A DNA stretch of 64,000 nt. It comes from Desulfobacterium sp. GTDB taxonomy: Bacteria; Desulfobacterota; Desulfobacteria; Desulfobacterales; Desulfobacteraceae. The notes beneath the pieces are model-generated. The model saw only the letters and a list, made by a program, of their open reading frames with translations. It was not told the origin of the DNA and made no database searches. Position 1 is the first letter of the stretch, and every line of letters begins with the position of its first letter. Below are positions 8,210 to 17,016 of the stretch, piece after piece. The translations under genes were made by a program, and so were the position numbers. Location: contig JAQYWC010000017.1 in assembly GCA_030145245.1 (NCBI GenBank), forward strand, positions 62,001 to 126,000, given 5' to 3'.

Positions 8210-9925
8210 TTACTTGCCCTGCATCATCGCTTCAATGTCTGCATCCACATCACCGATGGGTTTGATGTCAAACTTATCCACCAGCACGTTCAGCACTGTG
8301 GGGGAAACAAAGGCCGGCAGTGTGGGGCCAAGGCGGATGCCCTTGACGCCGAGGAAGAGAAGGGCCAGAAGAACGGCCACGGCCTTTTGCTCATACCATC
8401 CGATGTCAAAGGAGATGGGCAGTTCGTTGATATCATCAAGGCCGAACACCTCCTTGAGCTTTAGCGCGATCACGGCCAGGGAGTAGGAATCGTTGCACTG
8501 GCCCGCGTCCAGCACCCTGGGAATGCCGCCGATGTCGCCAAGGTTGAGCTTGTTGTATCGATATTTTGCACAGCCTGCGGTGAGGATGATGGTATCTTTG
8601 GGCAGCTTTTCCGCAACCTCCGTGAAATACCCCCTGTCTTTTTGCCTGCCGTCGCATCCGGCCATGACAATGAATCGTTTCACGGCACCGGATTTAACCG
8701 CATCCACCACCTTGTCCGCTAAAGCAAGAACCTGGTTGTGGGCAAACCCGCCAACGATGGTGCCGGTCTCGATCTCCTGGGGCGGGGCACACTCTTTGGC
8801 CCTGTCGATCACCTGGGAGAAATCCTTGGTCTTGCCGTCCTCCCTGTCTGCAACATGTTTTAACCCGGGAAAGCCAACCACGCCCGTGGTGAAGATGCGA
8901 TCCTGGTAGGTGTTTTTCTTTTTAATGGGAATGATGCAGTTGGTGGTCATGAGGATGGCGCCGTTAAAGGTTTCAAAATCTTCATTTTGTTTCCACCAGG
9001 AACTGCCGTAGTTGCCCTTGAGGTGGCTGAATTTCTTAAAGGCCGGATAGTAATTGGCCGGCAGCATCTCCCCATGGGTGTAGATGTCCACGCCCGTGCC
9101 TTCGGTCTGCTTCAGGAGCTCTTCCATATCCTTGAGGTCGTGGCCGCTGATGAGGATGCCGGGCTTGTCACCGACGCCGATGTTGACTTCGGAGATCTCA
9201 GGATTGCCGTATGCTTTGGTGTTGGCTTCGTCCAGGGTCGCCATGGTGGTCACGGCGCATTCCCCGGCTTTCATAACCAATCCCACCATCTCGTCCACGG
9301 AGAGATCTTCGGTGGTGGAAGCAAGTCCCCTGAGTATGAAATCGTAGATCTCATCTTTTTCCACACCGAGAACGGCCGCATGGTCGGCATAGGCTGCAAC
9401 CCCCTTGAGGCCGATGATCAGAAGTTCCCGCAGGGATCTGACATCTTCGTTCTCCGTGGCCAGTACGCCAACGGTTTTGGCCTTTTCCTGGTAATTCGGG
9501 GCATCACTGTCAAACCAGACGGCAGAATCATGGAGCTGATTTTCTCCGGCCGTTTCAGGCGCTGGGGCAAATATGGCCACGATCTTTTGCCACAGGGAGT
9601 CTTTTGCGGCACCGGGTGCCAATGCATCAAACTGCTCTTTCAGCTCCTTTTTCACCTCCAGTGATTGTTTAATCCAGGAGCCGAGGCTGCCATCGTCAAA
9701 ATTGGCATTGGTGATGGTGGTGAAAAGACCTTTGACTGCGAATCGGCCCACATCACGGCCCAGGTCTACCCCTTCTGCCTTGAGGCCTTCTGCGAGGACG
9801 GCAATCCCCTTGAGGTTGTAGATCAAAAGATCCTGAAGATTTGATGTGGTTTCCTCTTTCCCACACATCCCTTTGACTGTACAGCCTTTTCCCTTTGCGG
9901 TTTCCTGACACTGAAAACAAAACAT
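8210..9925 (-). CDS. hcp: Hybrid cluster protein (hydroxylamine reductase / NO reductase)
   Basis: A cytoplasmic iron-sulfur protein of 571 residues that reduces hydroxylamine in vitro and is linked to NO detoxification. The N-terminal cluster cysteines are at 3, 6, 15 and 21 (CxxC-x8-C-x5-C), the spacing of the Desulfovibrio-type proteins. Hybrid-cluster regions are recognisable as [11 protein letters not shown], a His-Gly segment [27 protein letters not shown], and [10 protein letters not shown] followed by [12 protein letters not shown]. The ATG at 9925 has GGAGG at 9933-9937. The promoter carries an FNR/HcpR-like palindrome at 9999-10014. No hcr-type reductase follows, so the electron donor must be elsewhere. 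Confidence 0.96.
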   Translation of the reverse strand: MFCFQCQETAKGKGCTVKGMCGKEETTSNLQDLLIYNLKGIAVLAEGLKAEGVDLGRDVGRFAVKGLFTTITNANFDDGSLGSWIKQSLEVKKELKEQFDALAPGAAKDSLWQKIVAIFAPAPETAGENQLHDSAVWFDSDAPNYQEKAKTVGVLATENEDVRSLRELLIIGLKGVAAYADHAAVLGVEKDEIYDFILRGLASTTEDLSVDEMVGLVMKAGECAVTTMATLDEANTKAYGNPEISEVNIGVGDKPGILISGHDLKDMEELLKQTEGTGVDIYTHGEMLPANYYPAFKKFSHLKGNYGSSWWKQNEDFETFNGAILMTTNCIIPIKKKNTYQDRIFTTGVVGFPGLKHVADREDGKTKDFSQVIDRAKECAPPQEIETGTIVGGFAHNQVLALADKVVDAVKSGAVKRFIVMAGCDGRQKDRGYFTEVAEKLPKDTIILTAGCAKYRYNKLNLGDIGGIPRVLDAGQCNDSYSLAVIALKLKEVFGLDDINELPISFDIGWYEQKAVAVLLALLFLGVKGIRLGPTLPAFVSPTVLNVLVDKFDIKPIGDVDADIEAMMQGK

Positions 9926-9998
9926 ATTGATGCCTCCGTTGGTTTGGGGTTTGCCTCTGATCGTTATAATGAACATATACGATGAGACCCAAGATTTC

Positions 9999-10014
9999 CT
10001 TGACCTGGATCAAG
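9999..10014. promoter_or_regulatory. FNR/HcpR-like operator upstream of hcp
   Basis: CTTGA-CCTGGA-TCAAG is a perfect five-base inverted repeat; the core TTGACCTGGATCAA differs from the 3483-3500 site only in the spacer. HcpR, a CRP/FNR-family regulator, controls hcp in many sulfate reducers, which makes it the likely ligand. No hcpR gene is present in the window. Confidence 0.7.
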
Positions 10015-10086
10015 TAAAAATCTTATTCTGTGAAATTTTTCCGGATATCCGTGGGTGCTGGTACAGGCACGTAAAGAGAAACAGAT

Positions 10087-10100
10087 TGACAAATTTGTCA
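10087..10100. promoter_or_regulatory. 14-base perfect palindrome in the hcp/GDPD divergent region
   Basis: TGACAAATTTGTCA is a perfect palindrome, flanked by a wider inverted repeat ACAGAT (10081-10086) and ATCTGT (10110-10115). It sits in the 316-base divergent gap between hcp and the GDPD-like gene and looks like a dimeric regulator site; the regulator is unknown. Confidence 0.4.
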
Positions 10101-10194
10101 GGTTGGTTGATCTGTCATGGCAATGTCGGTTGGGCCAGGAATCGTTGGGATATCTGACTTGAGTTTATATGTTTTTACAGCAATTACAATGAAA

Positions 10195-10211
10195 TTGACA
10201 GATGATGTCAA
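10195..10211. promoter_or_regulatory. TTGACA-N5-TGTCAA inverted repeat upstream of the GDPD-like gene
   Basis: A perfect six-base inverted repeat with a five-base spacer, about 30 bases upstream of the start at 10242. It shares the TGACA half-site with the palindrome at 10087-10100, so the two may bind the same protein. It could also be a -35 element that happens to be symmetrical. Confidence 0.35.
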
Positions 10212-10241
10212 AAAAAGAGCTTGTAGAAAGGATGGAAGCAG

Positions 10242-11072
10242 ATGGGCTTGAAAAACAGAGGAAAACAGAGAAAAACAAAGGGTCTTATTATACTGGGGCA
10301 TCGGGGCTGCAGGAACGATAGGGTTCCGGAAAATACCATGGCTGCCTTTCAGCGGGCGTTTGATGTGGGCGCCGAAGGCATTGAGATCGATGTGGAGTCG
10401 ACAAAGGACGGCCGGTTGCTCGTGGTCAACCGGTGGTTTTTGAAGAAGAACTTCGATTTTTTCCCCTGGGAGAGGAACTTGGATGACATTCAGTCCCAGG
10501 GCAGGGAGAGGGGGATCTTGTTTCCTCTCTTTGACGAGGTGTGTCAATTCATAAAGGAGAGGCCGGGGTGGATCTTCAATGTCGAGATCAAATCCAGCCA
10601 TCGTTTCCTGTGTCGAACAGCCCAAAAGGCCGCCCGCCGCATTGTGGACTTCGGGATAGGGGATCAGGTGATTGTCTCCTCATTTGATGTGAACACGCTT
10701 TTGACGGTGAAGGTCTTTCAGCCCCAGCTCGAAACCGCCTACCTGTTTCGGAAAGAGGACCGGGTGGTCAACCTGGATGATAAAAAGCGGTTTCGGTATA
10801 AGCTGAACGGGATGATCAACCGGTCCGGGATCAAGGCACTGATTGCCGGGGCCGACACCCTGCATCCGGAAATAACCCTGTTCCACAAAACCAAGAAAAT
10901 ATTCTGGCAGCGCAATCCCTTGCTGGCAAAGAAGCCGGTCAATACATGGAGTGTTGACACGGAAGATGATTTTGACAAGGCCCTGGTAAACGGGGTGGAT
11001 ATTATCATCTCTGACAATCCCGGGGCCATGGTGGCCTTTCGTTCCGGCCGGTCACAGCAACAGGAGACGTAA
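10242..11072 (+). CDS. Glycerophosphodiester phosphodiesterase-family protein lacking second catalytic His
   Basis: A 276-residue TIM-barrel protein of the GDPD family, which hydrolyses glycerophosphodiesters to glycerol 3-phosphate and an alcohol. The first catalytic motif HRG (20-22), ENT (30-32) and metal ligands in EIDV (48-51) are present, as is the late NTWSVDTEDDFDKAL segment. The second catalytic histidine, normally in an HD pair after the KDG turn, is replaced by Asn63-Arg64 (LLVVNRW). The protein may therefore be inactive or use different chemistry. No signal peptide is seen, so it is probably cytoplasmic. No clear partner lies nearby. Confidence 0.82.
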   Translation: MGLKNRGKQRKTKGLIILGHRGCRNDRVPENTMAAFQRAFDVGAEGIEIDVESTKDGRLLVVNRWFLKKNFDFFPWERNLDDIQSQGRERGILFPLFDEVCQFIKERPGWIFNVEIKSSHRFLCRTAQKAARRIVDFGIGDQVIVSSFDVNTLLTVKVFQPQLETAYLFRKEDRVVNLDDKKRFRYKLNGMINRSGIKALIAGADTLHPEITLFHKTKKIFWQRNPLLAKKPVNTWSVDTEDDFDKALVNGVDIIISDNPGAMVAFRSGRSQQQET

Positions 11073-11101
11073 GCGGGCTTGCCCAAGCCATCCATGAATG
11101 G

Positions 11102-11130
11102 GACAGGGCTTACCAAAAGCAAGCCCTGTC
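11102..11130 (+). terminator. Hairpin after the GDPD-like gene
   Basis: GACAGGGCTT pairs perfectly with AAGCCCTGTC around a nine-base loop. It lies between convergent genes and probably ends transcription, although no T-tract follows. Confidence 0.45.
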
Positions 11131-11176
11131 TCAATCGATGCTCAATTATCGCCCCTGAGCTTCAATTAACCCCTAA

Positions 11177-12385
11177 CTATTCATGGACATAAAACGGCCA
11201 TTTATGGAAAAACCACTCGTTAAATAACAGGGGAATGATCCACCAGAAGTTCCATACCAGGGACTCTCCATGGGGAAATCTGTGGGAAAGGTCTGTCATG
11301 TGGTGATTTCCAAGTGCCCAATGGCCAAAATTACCATAATAGAAAATCCAGTAACTGATGGCGGTCAGGACCAGAACACCCAGGGTGCGAAATGAAAAAG
11401 CGCTCCAGCTGTCCGGGTCAGCCATGGGAGACATATCATCAAAGTAGTGATGCCAGATAAGGAAAGGAATTAAGGTGAATCCTGCGATCTCAGCCGAGTG
11501 CAGCCATAGGAAACGTTGCACTTCGGCTGCGCCCTTTGTTGCTTCCAGGTGGATAAAGGTTTCCTGGGGAACCCAGAGGAAAACGATCTTTTTGCAGATG
11601 AGGGCAATCACGTAAGCTGCGATGAACGAGATTGCCACAGAGACAAACCCTTTCCAGGGCTGGGGCAGTTTGATGAGGCTCCAGGGTTTCATGCGCCATA
11701 CATTGGCTGTCATGAAAAGGATGATGATTGCCCATTCCCACCATCCAAACACCCAGTGAACATGGGGCGTTCCGCCGATGCTTGTCCACCAGGAAGAGTT
11801 GAGCACAGGCCCCTTGAAGAGGAAACCAAAAAAGGGAACAATGAGAACAACATAGCAAAAGAGGGTGAGCATAGCGCCCCAGGCGATCTCTGCAACCCCA
11901 CCGGCCGGCTGGGGGATATTGCTCGGCTGTATGGGCCATTTCCCAAAGAAAATGGTGGACACGGGAAAGGTGAAAAATCCGATCAGCACAAAACCGACAA
12001 TGGCCACCTGGGCATAGAGCCCTTTTTGACCGATGGCATCAAGGCCATAATAGCTGAGGAAATTCAACCCGACCCCAAGTACACGGTAAAAAACAACATC
12101 GATGATAAACCATACCAGGGTGATATTCACCAGGGTCTGTATGATTCCCCTGACTGGCTGGGGGAGATTTTGAAATGGCCAATCTCCCAGGAGCATGTGC
12201 TGAAACAGTCCAACCAGTATCATCATCGCAAGATACATTACAAATGGATAGGGAAACCATTGAACCGGTCCCCTGGGATCACTTAAAAGAAACCATGTTG
12301 CCAGGGCCACTCCCAGGAAAGAACAGAAAGAGATGATTCCGGTAAGGGGTTGCCCCCAACGAGGTTTTAATTCTCCTGTTGCCAT
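11177..12385 (-). CDS. Polytopic membrane protein with three internal LPQP-type repeats, function unknown
   Basis: A very hydrophobic 402-residue protein with about ten transmembrane segments and many Trp residues. Three related loop motifs recur: GDWPFQNLPQPVRG near 67-80, GKWPIQPSNIPQPAGG near 147-163 and KPWSLIKLPQPWKG near 234-247. Each precedes or follows a similar membrane segment, suggesting triplication of an ancestral unit. I do not recognise a characterised family. Conserved histidines and acidic residues in the last third (WHHYFDD and GNHHMTDLSHRFPHGE) could bind a metal or heme. The promoter region has two GAGCGCT palindromes shared with an acyl-CoA synthetase and a symporter, hinting at organic acid transport or metabolism. 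Confidence 0.8.
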   Translation of the reverse strand: MATGELKPRWGQPLTGIISFCSFLGVALATWFLLSDPRGPVQWFPYPFVMYLAMMILVGLFQHMLLGDWPFQNLPQPVRGIIQTLVNITLVWFIIDVVFYRVLGVGLNFLSYYGLDAIGQKGLYAQVAIVGFVLIGFFTFPVSTIFFGKWPIQPSNIPQPAGGVAEIAWGAMLTLFCYVVLIVPFFGFLFKGPVLNSSWWTSIGGTPHVHWVFGWWEWAIIILFMTANVWRMKPWSLIKLPQPWKGFVSVAISFIAAYVIALICKKIVFLWVPQETFIHLEATKGAAEVQRFLWLHSAEIAGFTLIPFLIWHHYFDDMSPMADPDSWSAFSFRTLGVLVLTAISYWIFYYGNFGHWALGNHHMTDLSHRFPHGESLVWNFWWIIPLLFNEWFFHKWPFYVHE

Positions 12386-12487
12386 ACACTACTCCTTTTC
12401 AAAACAATTATTAAATAATTCATTTTCAAACTGAGCCATAATGGTGCGTTGTGCGTCCCTCCAATTAAAACCCTATTTTCTTGTATC

Positions 12488-12497
12488 TGAGCGCTCA
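12488..12497. promoter_or_regulatory. GAGCGCTC-type operator, proximal copy
   Basis: TGAGCGCTCA is a perfect ten-base palindrome, in the context CTGAGCGCTCAGTCG. It lies about 100 bases upstream of the start at 12385 and recurs in altered form at 12572, 38879 and 49474. Palindromes of this shape are typical of TetR-family regulators. Confidence 0.6.
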
Positions 12498-12571
12498 GTC
12501 GCAAAGATAACCAAATAAATATCCACCATGATATCGGTGGGATAGTTACTTTTTTTTGACCCTCTTTTTTC

Positions 12572-12589
12572 CGATCAAGCGCTCAATCG
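12572..12589. promoter_or_regulatory. GAGCGCTC-type operator, distal copy
   Basis: CGATCAAGCGCTCAATCG is symmetrical except at two positions, with a central AGCGCT. It lies just downstream, in minus-strand sense, of the candidate promoter at 12599-12627, a position suited to repression. Confidence 0.6.
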
Positions 12590-12598
12590 TTTTATAGA

Positions 12599-12627
12599 GT
12601 CTTAAGATGTTCGTTTTTTTTTGTCAA
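12599..12627 (-). promoter_or_regulatory. Candidate sigma-70 promoter for the three-repeat membrane protein
   Basis: On the minus strand TTGACA (12627-12622) is followed after 17 bases by TAAGAC (12604-12599), a weak -10. A TATAAA at 12596-12591 is too distant to be the -10 of this -35. The operator at 12572-12589 follows immediately. Confidence 0.4.
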
Positions 12628-12734
12628 TGGTTTTTTTAAGGGGGCAGGGGGGGATTGGATCTGGAGGCGATAAAAATCGCAGGAAAAGATCCTGGAAGGG
12701 CTGATTTGACTATCTTACCTGGGCTGGCTTTTTG

Positions 12735-14189
12735 TCAGGAGGATTTCGCTCCTGCCGTAAGTGATACAAGGTCCTGGACAAAATCTCTCATCCGGCAGGC
12801 CTGCCTGTCCATCTCTTCTGAAGCCGATGCTGACCCCTTTGCATTTTCCGAATTCTCCCTGATGACGTTGTCCATCTCCATGGCTGCATTGTTAACTTTT
12901 TCAATGCCATTGTTCTGTTCGTTTGAGGTGAGGGCGATATCATCTACAATGGCGCCGACTTTGGTGGAGTTTTCAGCGACCATTGAAAACGCATGGTTTG
13001 TTTTTGACACAAGCTCTGAACCGTTGTTTATTTTCAGAACGGTTCCTTCAATGAGTTCTGATGTGTTTTGAGCAGCTTCGGCAGACCGCTTTGCGAGATT
13101 CCTGACCTCCTGGGCAACAACGGCAAACCCTGAACCTGCCTCGCCCGCCCTTGCCGCTTCTACGGCCGCGTTCAGGGCCAGCAGGTTGGTCTGGAAGGCT
13201 ATTTCGTCTATGGTTTTGAGGATCGTGAATGTTTCCTGGCTGGCCTTTGAGATCTCATCCATGGAGGATGTCAATTGATCCATGGAGTCATTGGCTGTTT
13301 CGATAATCTTGTCGCCTTGCTTTACCAGATCCTTTGCCTGCTTTGCATTTGCTGCTGTTTCCCCTGTCATTGAAGAGATCATTTCAAGGGATGAGGAGGT
13401 CTGTTCGATGGCGGTAGCCTGGTCAGAAGATCCTTTTGCAAGGCGCTTGCTTGATGATGAGATCTGATGGGATGCGGTGGCCACCTGCTCGGACCCCTCT
13501 GCAAGGCCGGTGATCACTTTTTCCAGGGGGACGGTGATGGACCTTGAGACCAGGATGGTTACAATCAGGGAGATCAAAAGCGCTCCCACAACCAGCCACA
13601 TGAACAGGTCCCGCCGGCTTCTGGCTGAAGCGTTGGAAGCGGAAAATGTCTCCTCGGCCATCCTGCTTTCCAGGGTGCAGAAATCGGTTGCAGCACGATC
13701 TAATTTTACCTGTCGGGATGAAACTTCCTCCATCATGGGTATGGCAATCATTCTGTCGATGGATGCCAGGTCCATTATTTCACCGGCGATTTTTTCAAAA
13801 CCGCTTAACGCCTCTTTTATCCTTTGGAGTATTTTTATCTCATTTTTGTCGAGGCTGGAAATCTTTTCAAAATCTGCAATCATTTTTCCGGAGCCGGCAA
13901 TGTTCAGCCATATCTTTTTGCGGATGATTTCAATCTTTTCATCCTCGATGCCAGAATCTGCAAGGGCGATGACGTGCATCAGGGCACTATTGGCATAATT
14001 GATGACTTGTCTGATATCGCTGCTTGTACTTGCTTTTTTAAATGCGACATTGACCACATGATCCAGTGCGGCCTCCTGCTTGAGCGACCCCACATATGAC
14101 ATCACAGCCGCACCAAGGAGGATCACCATGACAAGCACAGGAGAGAGAAAAACTTTTGTCGTAACCGAGAGTTTGCGAAATTTTTTCAT
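12735..14189 (-). CDS. Methyl-accepting chemotaxis protein
   Basis: A 484-residue chemoreceptor. Two transmembrane helices (about 13-33 and 197-217) bracket a helical periplasmic domain of roughly 165 residues that looks like a four-helix bundle rather than a Cache fold. A HAMP linker ([19 protein letters not shown]) follows. The cytoplasmic signalling coiled coil carries the conserved hairpin tip [21 protein letters not shown], which contacts CheA and CheW. There is no C-terminal CheR pentapeptide. The next gene upstream encodes a secreted single Cache-domain protein, which may act as its ligand-binding partner; the two are 130 bases apart on the same strand. Confidence 0.93.
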   Translation of the reverse strand: MKKFRKLSVTTKVFLSPVLVMVILLGAAVMSYVGSLKQEAALDHVVNVAFKKASTSSDIRQVINYANSALMHVIALADSGIEDEKIEIIRKKIWLNIAGSGKMIADFEKISSLDKNEIKILQRIKEALSGFEKIAGEIMDLASIDRMIAIPMMEEVSSRQVKLDRAATDFCTLESRMAEETFSASNASARSRRDLFMWLVVGALLISLIVTILVSRSITVPLEKVITGLAEGSEQVATASHQISSSSKRLAKGSSDQATAIEQTSSSLEMISSMTGETAANAKQAKDLVKQGDKIIETANDSMDQLTSSMDEISKASQETFTILKTIDEIAFQTNLLALNAAVEAARAGEAGSGFAVVAQEVRNLAKRSAEAAQNTSELIEGTVLKINNGSELVSKTNHAFSMVAENSTKVGAIVDDIALTSNEQNNGIEKVNNAAMEMDNVIRENSENAKGSASASEEMDRQACRMRDFVQDLVSLTAGAKSS

Positions 14190-14319
14190 AGCGCTACAAT
14201 CCCCTGTTGATTTGTTTCTCTGGCGTGGTCATAACCCCTGCCGTGTTGAGAAGGCGGTGAACGGGATTGATCCAGGAGCTCTTCTGCCACGGGGGACAGG
14301 GGGTACGACCGTTCAATGC

Positions 14320-14790
14320 CTACTTGTATATACCTGAAGCTGCGAACATCTCCTGGCCCGGAACTTTTTTGACATATGATATCTTGTGCTGGATCTTTCC
14401 GGTCTCGGGATTTACCCACCTGTATTCGCTCCATCCTTCCTCTTTTTTTTGGGTAATGGAGATCATATCCTTTACAAGGTACTTTCCGTCAGGATCCTTT
14501 ACGTTGAGAACGTTTTTGCCAACCCCTGAAGGCCTTGGAGGATATGCCAGCCAGACACCGTTCCAGTCCACAACAAACACATACAGCTCTCCGTTTGCTC
14601 CTTGTCTGTAACCTCCATTCTTGTCGTGGAGTATCTCCCGGGCCTTTTCGATCCCCATTTTTTCTATGAGGTCAACGGCTCTCACCGTCAGGTTCTTTGC
14701 GTCCTCAGGTGTGAACTCTCCCGGGTAGGCCGGTATCCAGGAGAAAAGAATAACAAATATCGCACCTGTAAACAAAATGGCTCTCTTCAT
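14320..14790 (-). CDS. Secreted single Cache-domain protein
   Basis: A 156-residue protein with a signal peptide (MKRAILFTGAIFVILFSWIPAYPG) followed by one Cache-type sensor domain. Characteristic stretches are YVFVVDWNGVWLAYPPRPSGVGKNVLNVKDPDGKYLVKDMI, GWSEYRWVNPETGKIQHKISYVKKVPGQEMFAASGIY. Such domains usually sit in chemoreceptors or kinases and bind small organic acids; here it is free-standing. The ATG at 14790 follows GGAGGG at nine bases. Lying directly upstream of a chemoreceptor without a Cache domain, it may be a periplasmic binding partner for that receptor. Confidence 0.8.
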   Translation of the reverse strand: MKRAILFTGAIFVILFSWIPAYPGEFTPEDAKNLTVRAVDLIEKMGIEKAREILHDKNGGYRQGANGELYVFVVDWNGVWLAYPPRPSGVGKNVLNVKDPDGKYLVKDMISITQKKEEGWSEYRWVNPETGKIQHKISYVKKVPGQEMFAASGIYK

Positions 14791-15149
14791 AATAGGAGTC
14801 CCTCCTTTTGAAATTGCCAACTTATTGTCGGTTTGTGTATCCATCTCCCGGTTGTTACGGGAGCATGCATCGGGTTCAAAGGATGTTGAAAACTTTCAGG
14901 CGATGTTTTTTCTTTTAAAAAAAACGTTTTGATCCGGTCCATGGGGAAGGCCGAAGGATGGTAAGAGAGTGTCGCCGGAAGTTAAGAAAAAGATGGTTGG
15001 ATTGTAAAATAAGCGCTTGCTTTTTGTCAAGAAAAGGATGAAATTTATTGAAAATCCTGGAGTTGGCGAAGCCCTGCCTTTTGTTTTTAAAGGGTTCAAT
15101 TTTATTGCTCTCGGATTGTTCCGGGATGTAAAAATAGATATCAAGGTCA
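14791..15149. other. Intergenic region without recognisable gene
   Basis: The open frames here look random. The region separates the Cache/chemoreceptor pair from the lipid operon. I see no strong hairpin or operator; AT-rich tracts around 14915 and 14980-15020 may hold the promoter for the Cache gene. Confidence 0.4.
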
Positions 15150-15905
15150 TTACCCTGCATGCCATCCGGATCGTGCGCGGCATGCAAGGGTGCCGTCGTT
15201 TTTCACAACGGCATGGTCATATACGGAAGGGGTGCCGGCGGGGCAGCCCACGGACCGGACCAGGTCTCCATGGCGCAATTCGCTTTTGAACTCCAGTTCA
15301 AGGGAGGATAGGTGCTGGTTTAAAAGCACCTGGTCGGGAAGGGTTTCGAGGATCCATTCCGCGTATCGGACGTTGTTGACATGGCCGTTGCTGTCCAGGT
15401 CCCGGAAACCGGCCTGCCAGGAGATGCCGCTGGCGAGACCGTCCATTTTTCCCAGGCGTTCCGGGATCAGGGCTTCATGGGCCGGTCCCAGCTCAGACTC
15501 GGGAAGTGCAACAGGCAGGGCCGACGCGCGAACCATGCGCCGGGTCTCGACATTCACCAGGGCCCAGCTGCTCACCCCGGAGGCGAGAATCCGGCCATCT
15601 TCGCCCCTGGCCGTGTAGCCCCGGTAAAAAAGCAGACGATCCCCTCCGGCATGCCAGGTGGTGACCGAAACCTTTTCCCCGCGCAGGGGCAGCACCCCCA
15701 GGGTCATCCTTAATCCTGCCATCACCCAGAATAGTCCGTGGTCCAGAACCCGGTCAAAGACGCCGTCCTCGGCATCGGAGTGACGCACGGCTGATTCCTG
15801 GAAATATCGAAGCATGGCCACTGGAAACATGCGCCCCAAAGGCCCGCAATCCCAGGACGGGACCTGAAATGATGTTGTAAACCGGTTGTCTTTGTTAACC
15901 ATCAT
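15150..15905 (-). CDS. Acyl-ACP thioesterase-like double hot-dog protein
   Basis: A 251-residue protein resembling FatA/FatB-type acyl-ACP thioesterases, which release free fatty acids from acyl carrier protein. The first hot-dog half runs from about 5 to 140. The second carries the catalytic-type motif DLDSNGHVNNVRYAEWILE near 169-187. The gene is last in a TetR-led operon; its ATG overlaps the stop of the patatin gene (ATGA), so translation is probably coupled. With a patatin lipase and a PaaI-type thioesterase in the same operon, membrane lipid turnover or acyl chain salvage is likely. Confidence 0.85.
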   Translation of the reverse strand: MMVNKDNRFTTSFQVPSWDCGPLGRMFPVAMLRYFQESAVRHSDAEDGVFDRVLDHGLFWVMAGLRMTLGVLPLRGEKVSVTTWHAGGDRLLFYRGYTARGEDGRILASGVSSWALVNVETRRMVRASALPVALPESELGPAHEALIPERLGKMDGLASGISWQAGFRDLDSNGHVNNVRYAEWILETLPDQVLLNQHLSSLELEFKSELRHGDLVRSVGCPAGTPSVYDHAVVKNDGTLACRARSGWHAG

Positions 15906-16975
15906 GGGATTCTCCTTACCATTTTCCGAATCTGCCCGGATGCCACAGCTTCCAGGAACTGATCCCCCAGCCGGCGGCCCATGGCCACGCTCTTTTCCCA
16001 GAATGCCACCCGCTCTCCATCCCGGCCGGCAAGCCTTTCAAAATCACGGCGGTCCGGGATCCGCCCCAACGGCAGCTCTGCAACAAAAGAGGGGGACGGG
16101 GCCAGAAGCAGCACATCGGAAAGAAGTGCACCGTCTGCGATCCGTCCGGGCCGGTTCTTATCAAACCAGCCCAGGGTCACCTGGTTGTAAAAATGGGGAT
16201 ACAGCACAATCCCCTCCTCTCCATTCAGGAAATCAAAGGCGGGATGGTAATGGAAAAGCCCGCCGTCACGATAGACTCCCCCAGGCGCCCCGGGAATCTT
16301 GCGAATCCCTTCCATGACATAGGGAATGGACCCGCTGGCCAAGAGCGCCTGCCTCAGGTTTTCGCCTGTCAGGGGCACTGTGCCACCGGGGAATTCACCA
16401 TTGTCCGAGAAGAATGGAACATCCCTTGGGTCAGAAAACAGGGTGGGACGGCACTGGCGGCGGAGCAGATCCCGGGAAATCCGGTTGGTCCCCCAGGCCA
16501 TTGCAAGCCCTGCCATCATGGTCAGGGGATGGTCCGAGGCCAATGGCCCCCGGCATCGCACCGCTGAGAGATGAAGCCGGCAGTACGGATGGGCCAGAAT
16601 CTCCTCTGCCATTCCCGGTTTGAGGCAGGCGTCCATGATCCGGTGCGCTTCGTCCGCCACCTGCCGGGGGGTTGCCTTGCCTTTGTAATACTGATGGATA
16701 TAGGCATGGGCCAGGCGATCAAAGCCGGTCATTGGATTCACCTGGGCAGCCATTGCCGATTTCCACGACCCGATGGAGGTGCCGAACAGATGCAATGGTT
16801 TCTTTCGCCCCACAAACCATTGGCCGAAAAGCGCTGACTCCAATCCGTGAAGCACCAGCCACTTGGCTGCCCCGGAGGCCCCCACCACCATGGAGACATC
16901 ATCGGGGGACAGCCCCCCGGACCGAATTCTTTCATAAGCCCTGTGGCCTGCCAGAAATATCAAATCGCCTGCCAT
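15902..16975 (-). CDS. Patatin-like phospholipase
   Basis: A 357-residue patatin-family lipid acyl hydrolase with a Ser-Asp dyad. The nucleophile elbow is GTSIG at 65-69 (Ser67), and the Asp lies in YRDGGLFHY. An oxyanion-type glycine stretch VVGASGAAKW lies near 30-39. No signal peptide is evident, so it likely acts on the inner face of the cytoplasmic membrane. The ATG at 16975 is preceded by AAGGAG five bases away; the frame is open 23 codons further. It lies in an operon with two thioesterases and a TetR regulator. Confidence 0.85.
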   Translation of the reverse strand: MAGDLIFLAGHRAYERIRSGGLSPDDVSMVVGASGAAKWLVLHGLESALFGQWFVGRKKPLHLFGTSIGSWKSAMAAQVNPMTGFDRLAHAYIHQYYKGKATPRQVADEAHRIMDACLKPGMAEEILAHPYCRLHLSAVRCRGPLASDHPLTMMAGLAMAWGTNRISRDLLRRQCRPTLFSDPRDVPFFSDNGEFPGGTVPLTGENLRQALLASGSIPYVMEGIRKIPGAPGGVYRDGGLFHYHPAFDFLNGEEGIVLYPHFYNQVTLGWFDKNRPGRIADGALLSDVLLLAPSPSFVAELPLGRIPDRRDFERLAGRDGERVAFWEKSVAMGRRLGDQFLEAVASGQIRKMVRRIP

Positions 16976-17016
16976 GTTTTCTCCTTTGCGTACAAAACGA
17001 TTAAAATAAGGGTGTC

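Larger units (their letters stand above)
12386..12734. other. Intergenic control region upstream of the three-repeat membrane protein
   Basis: This 349-base stretch holds no gene. It contains two TetR-type palindromes and a possible minus-strand promoter, listed separately, and the 3' flank of the chemoreceptor gene. No clear terminator for the chemoreceptor was found. Confidence 0.6.
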
